Positions 16,147 through 25,460 of a stretch of 64,000 bases of DNA are shown in pieces. Location of the stretch: positions 1,167,365 through 1,231,364 of the forward strand of contig CANLXA010000001.1 of the NCBI GenBank assembly GCA_947494975.1. Direction: 5' to 3'. Numbering within the stretch: position 1 is the stretch's first letter; each line of letters opens with the position of its first letter. The position numbers and the translations under genes are program-made. The notes under the pieces were generated by a model, which saw nothing but the letters and a program-made list of their open reading frames with translations, searched no databases and was not told the DNA's origin. Source of the DNA: an uncultured Roseicyclus sp. (GTDB taxonomy: Bacteria > Pseudomonadota > Alphaproteobacteria > Rhodobacterales > Rhodobacteraceae).

Positions 16147-16944
16147 TTAGTCCGGCCGAAGATCAATTCCCGTGATGTCCGCCGCCGAGACCAACTGATC
16201 AATGAATGCGCGTGCGGCGCGGGCCCATTCGGTCTTTTCGAGGGCCATCGCGATCTTGGATCGGACGGCGTCAAAAGGCAGGACGGCCCCGTCGGCCAAC
16301 GCATCCAGGCGGATCACGTGATAGCCGTGTCGCGTCAGAACCGGCTCGGCCGTGATCTCCCCATCCTTCAGGGTTTTCAGCGCGGCTTCGAATTCCGGCA
16401 CCGTGTCGCCGGGGCCGATTTGGCCCAGAGAACCGCCAGACGATCTGGATGCGCAATCGCTCTCGCGCGCCGCCAGAGCGGCAAACCCCGTCGGGTCTGA
16501 CATGGCGAATCCGGCCAGGACCGTTGCGCGCACCCGCGCCTTGCTGGTTGCCGCTTCATCGCGCGGATCGCAAGCGATCAGGATATGGGACACCTCCCAC
16601 AATACCGGCGCGCGGAACCGATCCGGATCCTTGCCCCACTCGGCGCGAATGTCCTCGGCACTTGGCAAATCGACGTTGACGGCGTCGTCCAGAAGGCCCC
16701 GGATCAGCGCCTCCTCCTCGGTCTCGAACCGCCCCGGCGAAACCTCTTGCGGATCAGCGGCGATCTGGCGGGATCGGGCCTCTTGCAACAGCAGCGTCCG
16801 GACCGCCATCGCATTGGCGGCCTTGCGCCATGCGAGGCCCGGCTTGCCCTTGGGCGCGGTCTGATTCTGGGTCTCCGCGGCAATGAGTGTGTGAGGGACA
16901 AGCTCACCGTTCACGATGACATCGGGGAACAATGCGGAATTCAT
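16147..16944 (-). CDS. Parvulin-type peptidyl-prolyl isomerase of the nar operon (NifM-like)
   Basis: A 265-aa protein with a parvulin/rotamase domain at about residues 125-230: EVSHILIACDPRD, then ARESDCASRSSGGSLGQIGPGDTVPEFEAALKTLKDGEI and LTRHGYHVIRLD. The N-terminal part is helical, as in NifM/SurA-like proteins, but no signal peptide is present, so it acts in the cytoplasm. The frame reads much further upstream through narI; ATG 16944 (MNSALFPDVIVNG) is the sensible start, 5 bases after the narI stop. Such a gene often follows narI in Rhodobacterales/Paracoccus, where it probably aids folding of the nitrate reductase. Confidence 0.87.
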   Translation of the reverse strand: MNSALFPDVIVNGELVPHTLIAAETQNQTAPKGKPGLAWRKAANAMAVRTLLLQEARSRQIAADPQEVSPGRFETEEEALIRGLLDDAVNVDLPSAEDIRAEWGKDPDRFRAPVLWEVSHILIACDPRDEAATSKARVRATVLAGFAMSDPTGFAALAARESDCASRSSGGSLGQIGPGDTVPEFEAALKTLKDGEITAEPVLTRHGYHVIRLDALADGAVLPFDAVRSKIAMALEKTEWARAARAFIDQLVSAADITGIDLRPD

Positions 16945-16949
16945 GTTGC

Positions 16950-17729
16950 TCACTCCGCCGGGTTGGCAACTGGTTTCACGGCCCGGTTGGCCGCTGGCAC
17001 CACATTGCGCGCACGCGGAAGCGGATCTTGCCGCCGCGACCGGACCAGTTGGAAGCCGGGCCGGAACAGATACCGGAACGGCGCCGCAAAGCCCGAGATC
17101 ATGTGCACCAGCCGGGTGAACGGGAACAGGATCGTGATCAGCAGGCCAAGAAAGATATGCGCCTTGTAGAGCCAATGCACGTTGGCCACGTCGAGCCAGG
17201 CGTTCAGGTTCAGCAAGATCACGCTTTGCGACCAGTTCATGAAGTGAACCATCTCGACCCCGTCCATGTGCTGCACCGTCAGGGTGATCGTGCCAAGCCC
17301 GATGAACAGCTGAAGCCAGATCAGAACCATGATGCCGATATCCGCGAAACTGGATGTGGCACGGATCCGGGCGTCGGTCAGGCGCCGGTGGATCAGCATC
17401 GTGGCGCCGATCAGGGCCACAATGCCGGCGATACCGCCGATAAGGACCGCCATCCATTGCTTGAGCGCGTAGGGAATGCCCAGGGCATCCAGAATCCAGA
17501 CCGGCGTGAAAAGGCCCACAAGGTGGCCGAAGAACACCGTGATGATGCCCACGTGGAAAAACACCGATCCAACGATCAGTTGCTTGCGTCGCAGAAGCTG
17601 GCTCGAGGACGATTTCCAGGTGAAGGGATCGCGCTCATACCGCGCAATACTCCCGACGATCAGGACCGTCAGCGCGATGTAGGGCATGATCCCGAAAATG
17701 AAGAAGTCGAGGCTGAAATTCGCAAACAT
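16950..17729 (-). CDS. narI: Respiratory nitrate reductase gamma subunit NarI
   Basis: Membrane cytochrome b subunit (259 aa) that oxidises quinol on the periplasmic side and passes electrons through two b haems to NarH. Five transmembrane segments are visible, from FIFGIMPYIALTVLIVGSIARY to AHIFLGLLITILFPFTRLVHM. Histidines in the second and last helices (VGSVFFHVGIITVFFGHLVG; KAHIFLG...RLVH) match the haem ligand positions. It starts 12 bases after narJ. The C-terminus is extended and rich in Pro, Ala and Arg, beyond the usual ~225-245 aa. Confidence 0.96.
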   Translation of the reverse strand: MFANFSLDFFIFGIMPYIALTVLIVGSIARYERDPFTWKSSSSQLLRRKQLIVGSVFFHVGIITVFFGHLVGLFTPVWILDALGIPYALKQWMAVLIGGIAGIVALIGATMLIHRRLTDARIRATSSFADIGIMVLIWLQLFIGLGTITLTVQHMDGVEMVHFMNWSQSVILLNLNAWLDVANVHWLYKAHIFLGLLITILFPFTRLVHMISGFAAPFRYLFRPGFQLVRSRRQDPLPRARNVVPAANRAVKPVANPAE

Positions 17730-17741
17730 GGTCTTTCCTCC

Positions 17742-18470
17742 CTATTCGGCCGCATGGCTGGTGGTCGTCGGCGCGGGGGTGATCGGGGTATCCATCCTGG
17801 CCAGCATGTCGCGGACCTGTGGGCAGCCCGCATTCGGGTCAGGGCCGAACAGCACTTCGCTCTCCTCCCAAACCTCATCAAGCGCCTCCAGATCGGTGGG
17901 ATCGACCTCGGGTTGTTCCAGCAATTCGGCAACCGCGGTCTGGTCGGCGATCACCCCGGAAAGCTGCAACAAAGCGGCGAACACGGCACCATATGGGCTT
18001 TCCCGCCGGACAAGCCGGGCGTTCAATGCCGCGAATATATGGGCCGCGTCCGCCAGAGTTTCCTGCGCCTCCCTGAAGGGTTGGGTGGCGAGGAATTCGA
18101 GCAAGACCGGCAGATGGTCCGGGAGCTCGCTCGTCGCGGGTTCAAACCCGCTTTCTCTGTAGGTCTCGATCAGGGACACCATCGCGCCGCCGCGATCCCG
18201 GCTTTCGCCATGAACATGTTCAAAAAGGTTCAGGGACAGGGTGCGGGAGCGGTCGAACAGCATCACGTATTGCTCTTGGAGGTCGTAGATGTCGCGTTCC
18301 CGCAACTCCTGCACCAGCGGGCGAAGGGCCCGGCGCGCGGCGGCAGTCATGCGGCTGTCAGCGGCCAGATATCCGTGAATCTCCGGCATGGCCTGCTGCA
18401 AATCCCGCGTCGGATAACTCAGGATCAGGGACAGGGCTTTGAGCGTGCGATCTTGTACGTGCGGGGTCAT
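17742..18470 (-). CDS. narJ: Nitrate reductase assembly chaperone NarJ
   Basis: TorD/NarJ-family cytoplasmic chaperone (242 aa) needed for inserting the molybdenum cofactor and Fe-S clusters into NarGH before membrane attachment. The N-terminal LKALSLILSYPTRDLQQAMPEI and the central LNLFEHVHGESRDRGGAMVSL, which carries the family's hallmark HvHGesRdRG, identify it. It starts one base after the narH stop. Confidence 0.95.
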   Translation of the reverse strand: MTPHVQDRTLKALSLILSYPTRDLQQAMPEIHGYLAADSRMTAAARRALRPLVQELRERDIYDLQEQYVMLFDRSRTLSLNLFEHVHGESRDRGGAMVSLIETYRESGFEPATSELPDHLPVLLEFLATQPFREAQETLADAAHIFAALNARLVRRESPYGAVFAALLQLSGVIADQTAVAELLEQPEVDPTDLEALDEVWEESEVLFGPDPNAGCPQVRDMLARMDTPITPAPTTTSHAAE

Positions 18471-18471
18471 G

Positions 18472-19995
18472 TCACTGCACCTCCGAGGGCATTTTCAGGG
18501 GTTTCTTCGACCCGCCAAAAAGCGAGCCCTTGGAGATGCCGGTGGAGCATCCGTTGCTGTCGGTGAACCCGCAGCCACCTTTCAGGTCATAGGCCTCTTC
18601 GACCTGTTCGCGGTGCGTGGTGGGGATCACGAAGCGGTCCTCGTAATCCGCAAGCGCCATGATTTTATACATGTCCTCGATCACGCGCCCGCTCAGACCT
18701 ACGCGCGCGGCAATGCCTTCGTCGATGACACCTTCCACGGTTTTCGACCGCATGTAGGATCGCATCGCCAGCATCCGCTCCAGCGCGTTGACGACCGGGG
18801 CCTCATCCCCCGCTGTCAGCATGTTGGCGAGGTATTTGACGGGGATCCGCAGCGTCCTGACGTCGGGCATGCCCGCATCGGTCCCAATCGCGCCGGCCTC
18901 CGCCGCGTTCTGGATCGGGCTGAGCGGCGGGATGTACCACACCATCGGCAATGTCCGGTATTCCGGGTGCAGCGGGAAGGCGACCTTCCACTCCATCGCC
19001 ATCTTCCAGATCGGGCTTTCCTGGGCCGCCTTGATCCAATCCTCCGGGATGCCATCGGCCCGCGCGGTTTCGATCACCACCGGATCGTTGGGATCGAGGA
19101 ACACGCCAAGCTGCGCGTCGTAGAGGTCTTTTTCATCATAGGCGTTGGCGGCGCTTTCGATCTTGTCCGCGTCGTAGAGCATCACGCCCAGATACCGGAT
19201 GCGCCCCACGCAGGTCTCCGAACACACCGTCGGATTGCCGCTTTCGATCCGCGGATAACACAGCGTGCATTTCTCGGATTTCCCCGTCGACCAATTGTAA
19301 TAGACCTTCTTGTAGGGGCAGCCCGAAACACACATCCGCCAGCCCCGGCACTTCTCCTGATCGATCAGGACAATCCCGTCCTCCTCGCGCTTGTAGATCG
19401 CGCCCGAGGGGTACGACGCCGCGCAGGTGGGGTTCAGGCAATGCTCACACAGGCGGGGGAGATACATCATGAACGTATTCTCGTACTCGCCGTAGATTTG
19501 CTTCTCGATACCCTCGAAATTGTAATCACCGGACCGTTTCGCGAATTCACCGCCCAGGATTTCTTCCCAGTTCGGGCCCTTCTCGATCTTCTCGATCCGC
19601 TCGCCGGTGATCTTGGAATAGGGGCGCGCCGTGGGGAACGCCGCCATCTCGGGGGCGGATTTCAGGTGGTCATGGTCGAAATCGAACGGCTCGTAGTAAT
19701 CGTCGATCTCCGGCAGGTCCGGGTTGGCGAATATATTCGCCAGGATCCGCCATTTGCTGCCCTGCTTGGGCTGCAATTTGCCCGCCTTTGTCCGTTCCCA
19801 GCCACCGTTCCAGCGGGCCTGGTTTTCCCAATCGGTCGGGTAGCCCAGGCCGGGCTTCGTTTCGACGTTGTTGAACCAGGCGTATTCAACGCCATCGCGG
19901 CTGGTCCAGACGTTCTTGCAGGTAACGGAGCAGGTGTGACACCCGATACATTTGTCGAGGTTCAGCACCATGCCGATTTGCGCGCGAATTCTCAT
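18472..19995 (-). CDS. narH: Respiratory nitrate reductase beta subunit NarH
   Basis: Iron-sulfur electron-transfer subunit (507 aa) on the cytoplasmic face. Four cluster motifs are visible: Cys16/19/22/26 (CIGCHTCSVTC), CEHCLNPTCAAS, CRGWRMCVSGCP in which a Trp replaces one Cys to give the known [3Fe-4S] cluster, and CTLCYPRIESGNPTVCSETC. It passes electrons from the NarI haems to NarG. Its ATG overlaps the narG stop (ATGA). Confidence 0.97.
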   Translation of the reverse strand: MRIRAQIGMVLNLDKCIGCHTCSVTCKNVWTSRDGVEYAWFNNVETKPGLGYPTDWENQARWNGGWERTKAGKLQPKQGSKWRILANIFANPDLPEIDDYYEPFDFDHDHLKSAPEMAAFPTARPYSKITGERIEKIEKGPNWEEILGGEFAKRSGDYNFEGIEKQIYGEYENTFMMYLPRLCEHCLNPTCAASYPSGAIYKREEDGIVLIDQEKCRGWRMCVSGCPYKKVYYNWSTGKSEKCTLCYPRIESGNPTVCSETCVGRIRYLGVMLYDADKIESAANAYDEKDLYDAQLGVFLDPNDPVVIETARADGIPEDWIKAAQESPIWKMAMEWKVAFPLHPEYRTLPMVWYIPPLSPIQNAAEAGAIGTDAGMPDVRTLRIPVKYLANMLTAGDEAPVVNALERMLAMRSYMRSKTVEGVIDEGIAARVGLSGRVIEDMYKIMALADYEDRFVIPTTHREQVEEAYDLKGGCGFTDSNGCSTGISKGSLFGGSKKPLKMPSEVQ

Positions 19996-22900
19996 TGTGC
20001 TGCCTCCGTCCGGGGTGCCTCTTTGTCGAGCCAGTCGACCTTCTTCATCTTCTTCACCACGACGAATTCATCGCGGTTGCAGCCCACGGTTCCGTAGTAG
20101 TTGAAGCCGTAGCTCTGCTGCGCGTAGCCGCCGATCATGTGGGTGGGTTTGAGCGTGGCGCGGGTCACCGAATTGTGGATGCCCCCGCGATTGCCGGTCT
20201 TCTCGGAGCCGGGCGTGTTCACGATCTTCTCCTGCGCGTGATACATGAACGTTGTGCCGTCCTTGATCCGCTGCGAGACAACCGCGCGCGCCGTCAACGC
20301 GCCGTTGACGTTGTAAAGCTCCACCCAATCGTTATCGACGATGCCCGCGGATTTGGCATCGTTCTCCGAGAGCCAGATCACCGGCCCGCCCCGGTTGAGC
20401 GTCAGCATCAGAAGGTTGTCGGAATAGGTGGAGTGGATGCCCCATTTCTGGTGCGGCGTGATGAAGTTGAGGACCAGCGTATCGCCCTCATCCTGCACGT
20501 CCTCGGTGATTGTCTTCAGATCAACGGGCGGACGGTACGACATGAACCCTTCACCAAACGCCCGCATCCAAAGGTGGTCCTGGTAGAGCTGCTGACGCCC
20601 CGTGAGCGTGCGCCAGGGGATCAGCTCGTGGACGTTGGTGTAGCCTGCATTGTAGCTGACCTTCTCGCTTTCGATGCCCGACCATGTGGGGCTTGAGATG
20701 ATCTTGCGCGGCTGTGCTGCGATGTCATGGAAGCGGATCTTGTTGTGATGCTCCCCCTCGGCCAGATGGGCGTGTTCACGACCGGTGGCCTTGCCGAGCG
20801 ATTCCCACGCCTTCACCGCCACTTCGCCATTGGTTTCCGGCGCGAGCATCAGGATCACTTCGCAGGCGTCAATCGCGCTTTCGATCTTCGGCCGGCCGGC
20901 CGCAGCGCCATCGAGCTGCACACCGTTGAGGTCTGCCAGATTGTCGATCTCGGTCTGGGTGTTCCAGGCGATGCCCTTGCCGCCGTTTCCAAGCTTGTCC
21001 ATGAGCGGCCCAAGCGCGGTGAAGCGATCATAGATCGCCTCGTAGTCCCGCTCTACCGCGACGAAGGCGGGCGCAGTCTTGCCCGGGATCAGGTCACATT
21101 CGCCTTTCTTCCAATCCTTCACCTGATCCTGAGCGATCTCGGCCGGGGTATCGTGCAGGATCGGCAGGGCAACGATATCGGTTTCCTGACCCAGGTAGCC
21201 CGGCACGATCTCCTGGAACTTCTTGGCAATCGCCTTGAATATCTCCCAGTCGGATTTGCTCTCGTAGGCCGGGTCCACAGCCGCCTGCAGCGGATGGATG
21301 AACGGGTGCATATCCGACGTGTTCATGTCGTCTTTCTCGTACCAACTGGCCGTTGGCAGAACGATGTCGGAATAGACACAGGTGGTGCTCATCCGAAAAT
21401 CGATGGTCACCAAAAGGTCGAGTTTGCCGCGCGGGGCTTCCTCGTGCCATTTGGCCTCCTTGGGTAATTGCCCACCGTCTTCGCCCAGATCCTTGCCCAG
21501 AACGCCATGGTCGGTCCCCAGCAGGTGCTTGAGGAAGTATTCGTGGCCCTTGCCGCTGGATCCCAGCAGGTTGGAGCGCCACACGAACAGGTTGCGCGGC
21601 CAATTCGCCGGGTTGTCCGGATCCTCGCAGGACATCTGCAAGTCGCCCGATTTCAGGTTTTCGGAGACGTAAGCGGGGATCTCCTTGCCCGCCTCTTTTG
21701 CCTCTTTCGCAACTGCAAGCGGGTTGGTCTGCAACTGCGGCGCGGATGGCAGCCATCCCATCCGCTCCGCTCGGATGTTGTAATCGATCAGCGATATGTC
21801 CCAATCGCCTTCGGGTGCGGTCGGAGAGAGGATTTCATCGGCCTTCAACGTCTCGTAGCGCCACTGATCCGTATGCGCGTACCAGGCGCTGGTCGAGTTC
21901 ATGTGGCGCGGCGGACGGTTCCAGTCGAGCGCGAAGGCCAATGGTTGCCAGCCGGTTTGCGGGCGCAGCTTTTCCTGCCCCACATAATGCGCCCAACCGC
22001 CACCGGATTGACCAACGCAGCCGCACATCACCAACATGTTGATGACACCGCGATAGTTCATATCCATGTGGAACCAGTGGTTCATTGCGGCGCCGATGAT
22101 GATCATCGACTTGCCGTTTGTCTTCTCGGCATTGTCCGCAAATCCACGGGCCACATGGATGATCTTGTCGGCGGACACGCCGGTGATCTTTTCGGCCCAG
22201 GCCGGCGTGCCGGGCATATCGTCGGCATAGTCGGACGTGACCCACTCACCGCCCAATCCACGGTCCAGCCCGTAATTGGCACAGAATAGATCAAACACCG
22301 TGGCAACGGCAATTTCACCTTCGGCGGTCTTGATCTTCTTGACCGGAATGTTGCGGGTCAGAACCTCCGGATGATCGGCATCGGTGGCGAACTGGCCAAT
22401 GGCCTCGCCGCCGAAATAGGGGAAATCGACGCCCACGACATCGTCGTGATCTTCTTCCAGCACCAGCGACATCTTCAGATGCGTGTCTGCCGCGTTCGCC
22501 TTTTCCTCAAGGTTCCATTCCCCGTCCTCGCCCCAGCGATAGCCGATGGAGCCATTGGGCGAGACGAGGCCCCTGGATGCCTCGTCATAGGCAACCGTCT
22601 TCCATTCCGGGTTGTTCTCCTCACCCAGCTTCCCGTCCAGATCGTCGGCGCGCAGGAAGCGGCCAGGCACCAGTTTGCCGTCCCTCTCATCGAGCTTCAC
22701 CAGCATCGGGAAGTCGGAATACTTGCGGGTATACTCCTCAAAATACGGCGTCTGGCGGTCGAGGTGGAATTCCCGCAAGATCACGTGGCCAAAGGCCATG
22801 GCCAGCGCGGCGTCGGTGCCCTGTTTCGCGTTCAGCCAGACATCGCCAAACTTCGCGGCCTCGGAGTAGTCGGGGCAGATCACGGCGGATCGGGTGCCCT

Positions 22901-23720
22901 TGTAGCGCGCTTCGGTATAGAAATGCGCGTCCGGCGTCCGGGTTTGCGGCACGTTGGAGCCCCAAAGCAGCAGATAGCCGGAATTGTACCAATCCGCCGA
23001 TTCCGGCACGTCCGTCTGCTCCCCCCATGTCATGGGTGAGGCCGGCGGAAGGTCGCAATACCAGTCGTAGAAGCTCATGCAGACGCCGCCCATGAGGCTC
23101 AGGTAACGCGACCCCGCCGCGTAACTGACCATCGACATGGCCGGGATCGGCGAGAAACCGAACACCCGGTCGGGCCCGTAGGTTTTCGCCGTATAGGCAT
23201 TGGCGGCGGCGGTGATCTCGGTCGCCTCATCCCATGTGGCGCGCACGAAGCCGCCCTTGCCGCGGGTCTCCACGTAAGAAGCGCGCAGGATCGGGTCGGC
23301 CTGCAGGGCGGTCCAAGCCTCAATCGGCTCCATCGTCTCGCGCATCTTGCGCCAGACCTTCATCAAGCGGCCCCGCACCAGCGGGTTTTTCACCCGGTTG
23401 GCGGAGTACAGATACCAGCTATAGCTCGCCCCACGGGCGCAGCCGCGCGGCTCGTGGTTCGGCAAATCGGCGCGGGTGCGCGGATAGTCGGTCTGCTGCG
23501 TCTCCCAGGTGACGATCCCGGATTTCACGTAGATTTTCCACGAACACGACCCGGTGCAGTTCACCCCATGGGTCGAACGCACCACTTTGTCATGCTGCCA
23601 GCGGGAGCGATACGTGTCCTCCCAATCGCGGTTTTCCCGGGTCACTTGCCCGTGGCCGTTCGAGAACTGCTCCAGTTCCTTGGATTGGAGGAAGTTCAGT
23701 CTGTCGAGCAGGTGGCTCAT
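19992..23720 (-). CDS. narG: Respiratory nitrate reductase alpha subunit NarG
   Basis: Catalytic molybdenum subunit (1242 aa), a bis-MGD enzyme reducing nitrate to nitrite on the cytoplasmic side. The N-terminal FS0 ligands His51, Cys55, Cys59 and Cys94 are all present, and YNSGYLLLWGSNVPQTRTPDAHF matches the substrate-channel region. Length is normal for the family, and no Tat signal is visible, as expected for the membrane-bound enzyme. GGGAGCGAGAG precedes the ATG. It lies 69 bases downstream of narK2 in the same operon. Confidence 0.98.
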   Translation of the reverse strand: MSHLLDRLNFLQSKELEQFSNGHGQVTRENRDWEDTYRSRWQHDKVVRSTHGVNCTGSCSWKIYVKSGIVTWETQQTDYPRTRADLPNHEPRGCARGASYSWYLYSANRVKNPLVRGRLMKVWRKMRETMEPIEAWTALQADPILRASYVETRGKGGFVRATWDEATEITAAANAYTAKTYGPDRVFGFSPIPAMSMVSYAAGSRYLSLMGGVCMSFYDWYCDLPPASPMTWGEQTDVPESADWYNSGYLLLWGSNVPQTRTPDAHFYTEARYKGTRSAVICPDYSEAAKFGDVWLNAKQGTDAALAMAFGHVILREFHLDRQTPYFEEYTRKYSDFPMLVKLDERDGKLVPGRFLRADDLDGKLGEENNPEWKTVAYDEASRGLVSPNGSIGYRWGEDGEWNLEEKANAADTHLKMSLVLEEDHDDVVGVDFPYFGGEAIGQFATDADHPEVLTRNIPVKKIKTAEGEIAVATVFDLFCANYGLDRGLGGEWVTSDYADDMPGTPAWAEKITGVSADKIIHVARGFADNAEKTNGKSMIIIGAAMNHWFHMDMNYRGVINMLVMCGCVGQSGGGWAHYVGQEKLRPQTGWQPLAFALDWNRPPRHMNSTSAWYAHTDQWRYETLKADEILSPTAPEGDWDISLIDYNIRAERMGWLPSAPQLQTNPLAVAKEAKEAGKEIPAYVSENLKSGDLQMSCEDPDNPANWPRNLFVWRSNLLGSSGKGHEYFLKHLLGTDHGVLGKDLGEDGGQLPKEAKWHEEAPRGKLDLLVTIDFRMSTTCVYSDIVLPTASWYEKDDMNTSDMHPFIHPLQAAVDPAYESKSDWEIFKAIAKKFQEIVPGYLGQETDIVALPILHDTPAEIAQDQVKDWKKGECDLIPGKTAPAFVAVERDYEAIYDRFTALGPLMDKLGNGGKGIAWNTQTEIDNLADLNGVQLDGAAAGRPKIESAIDACEVILMLAPETNGEVAVKAWESLGKATGREHAHLAEGEHHNKIRFHDIAAQPRKIISSPTWSGIESEKVSYNAGYTNVHELIPWRTLTGRQQLYQDHLWMRAFGEGFMSYRPPVDLKTITEDVQDEGDTLVLNFITPHQKWGIHSTYSDNLLMLTLNRGGPVIWLSENDAKSAGIVDNDWVELYNVNGALTARAVVSQRIKDGTTFMYHAQEKIVNTPGSEKTGNRGGIHNSVTRATLKPTHMIGGYAQQSYGFNYYGTVGCNRDEFVVVKKMKKVDWLDKEAPRTEAAQ

Positions 23721-23789
23721 ATCTCTCGCTCCCTAGGGATGTGCTGGGGGAACCTGCCCGGAGCGATCTCCGGACAGGCGAAGATCGGT

Positions 23790-25397
23790 TCAGGGGTTCT
23801 TGATGTACGCGCCGGGGCGCAGGTAGAACCACCAATTGATGGCGATGCAGACCACGTAGAAGGCCGCAAACCCGTAGAGCGCGTATTCCGGCGTGCCTGC
23901 GCCCATCTGTTCGCCGAAGACCTTCGGGATGATGAATGCGCCATAGGCGGCAACGGCAGCCGTCCAGCCCAGAACAGGCCCAGCCTGTTCCTTGTCGAAC
24001 GCGACGGCGATGGTCCGGAACGTGGAGCCATTGCCGATACCCGTCGCTGCAAAGAGGATGAGGAACAGGATCAGGAAGGGCACGAAGAACTGCTCCGGCG
24101 TGGCCGAGGCATACGCCGCTTGGATGAAGTAGGCGACGCCCAGTGCCGAGGCGACCATAACGATGGAGATCCATTGCGTCACCCGGGCCCCGCCCAGTTT
24201 ATCCGCCGCCATGCCGCCAAGCGGGCGGATCAGCGCGCCGATGAACGGCCCCATCCACGCGAACATCAGGGCCGAGGGGCCGTTGGGGTTCGCCATGTCG
24301 TGGGTCAGGATCCCGTCGACTTCGATATGCTGGAAGCCGAAGACCACCTTGATGGTCAGCGCCAGCGCCGCCGAATAGCCGATGAAGCTGCCGAAGGTCA
24401 TGGTGTAGATGACCGTCATCGCCCAGGTATGCTTGTTGCCGAAGATTCTGTATTGCCGCGTCAGGTTCTGCCCGACCTGCCCCGGGATCAGCTTGAGCCC
24501 CAGAACGGTCAGCCCGATGACAACCGGCAGCACGATCCATTTCGAGACGTTGAAGCCCGAGCCGCCGACACTCTCAGGCAGCATCAGCCACAGTCCGAAC
24601 GCGGCACAGGCAAAGCCGATCAGCAGCATGAAGGTGATGATCCCGAAGGCCCCTCCGGGCGATGGGATATCCGGCGAGACATGCTCGTCGCGAATATTGT
24701 TCATGCCGAGCCAGCCGATGATCGCCAGCGGGATCAGCGCGACAAGCCAGATGTAGCCCGCATTCTGGATGTAGGTCTCCGACCCCGCCGGGATGCGGCT
24801 GAAGAACGTGCCGGAGGTGTTTTCAAGGATCATCGGCTCGCCGCCGAAGATGCCCATTGTCATCACCAGCGGGATCACGATCTGCATTGTGGTCACGCCG
24901 AAATTGCCCAGGCCGGCATTCATGCCCAACGCGTAGCCCTGGATCTTCTTGGGGAAGAAGAACGAGATGTTGGACATCGACGACGAGAAGTTGCCGCCAC
25001 CGATGCCGCTCAGGAAGGCCAGGATCTGGAACTGCCACAGCGGCGTGTCGGGGTTTTGCAACGCAAAGCCGGTCAACGCGGCGGGGATCATCAGAAGTGC
25101 GGTGGTAAAGACGATGGTGTTCCGCCCGCCCGCGATACGGATGAAGAAGGTCGAGGGGATGCGCAAGGTGGCGCCGGTCAGGCCCGCAATCGCCGCCAGC
25201 GTGAACAGCTGCGATTGTTCGAAAGCAAAGCCCAGATTGATCATCTGAACGGTGATGATCCCCCAGTAGAGCCAGACCGCGAAGCCGCAGAGCAGCGATG
25301 GAATGGATATCCACAGATTGCGGTTCGCAATCGTCTTGCCGGTCGAGGCCCAGAAGGCCTCATCATCCGGCGTGTAATTTCGTAGGTCTTGTCCCAC
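23790..25397 (-). CDS. narK: Nitrate/nitrite MFS transporter, NarK2-type
   Basis: A 535-aa major facilitator with about 12-14 helices. GxxGATLRIPSTFFIRIAGGRNTIVF and IGGGNFSSSMSNISFFFPKKIQGYALGMNAGLGNFGVT carry the nitrate-signature glycine-rich motifs and the conserved arginine of the NNP family. An extra loop near residues 170-200 suits the NarK2 (nitrate/nitrite antiporter) group. It is transcribed after the other narK (63-base gap) and before narG. In Paracoccus two such domains are fused in one protein; here they are separate genes. Confidence 0.93.
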   Translation of the reverse strand: MGQDLRNYTPDDEAFWASTGKTIANRNLWISIPSLLCGFAVWLYWGIITVQMINLGFAFEQSQLFTLAAIAGLTGATLRIPSTFFIRIAGGRNTIVFTTALLMIPAALTGFALQNPDTPLWQFQILAFLSGIGGGNFSSSMSNISFFFPKKIQGYALGMNAGLGNFGVTTMQIVIPLVMTMGIFGGEPMILENTSGTFFSRIPAGSETYIQNAGYIWLVALIPLAIIGWLGMNNIRDEHVSPDIPSPGGAFGIITFMLLIGFACAAFGLWLMLPESVGGSGFNVSKWIVLPVVIGLTVLGLKLIPGQVGQNLTRQYRIFGNKHTWAMTVIYTMTFGSFIGYSAALALTIKVVFGFQHIEVDGILTHDMANPNGPSALMFAWMGPFIGALIRPLGGMAADKLGGARVTQWISIVMVASALGVAYFIQAAYASATPEQFFVPFLILFLILFAATGIGNGSTFRTIAVAFDKEQAGPVLGWTAAVAAYGAFIIPKVFGEQMGAGTPEYALYGFAAFYVVCIAINWWFYLRPGAYIKNP

Positions 25398-25460
25398 CTT
25401 GGGTCTCCTCGTCGTCAGGGGTGGAACGGGCCATCGCCGATGGCCCGTTTGCGTCTTTGA

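Noticed and set aside
23454..25385. 643-codon plus-strand open frame opposite narK2/narG
   Set aside because: It lies antisense to well-recognised nar genes, has a low-complexity His/Arg/Asp-rich product and no ribosome site; it is a GC-rich shadow frame.
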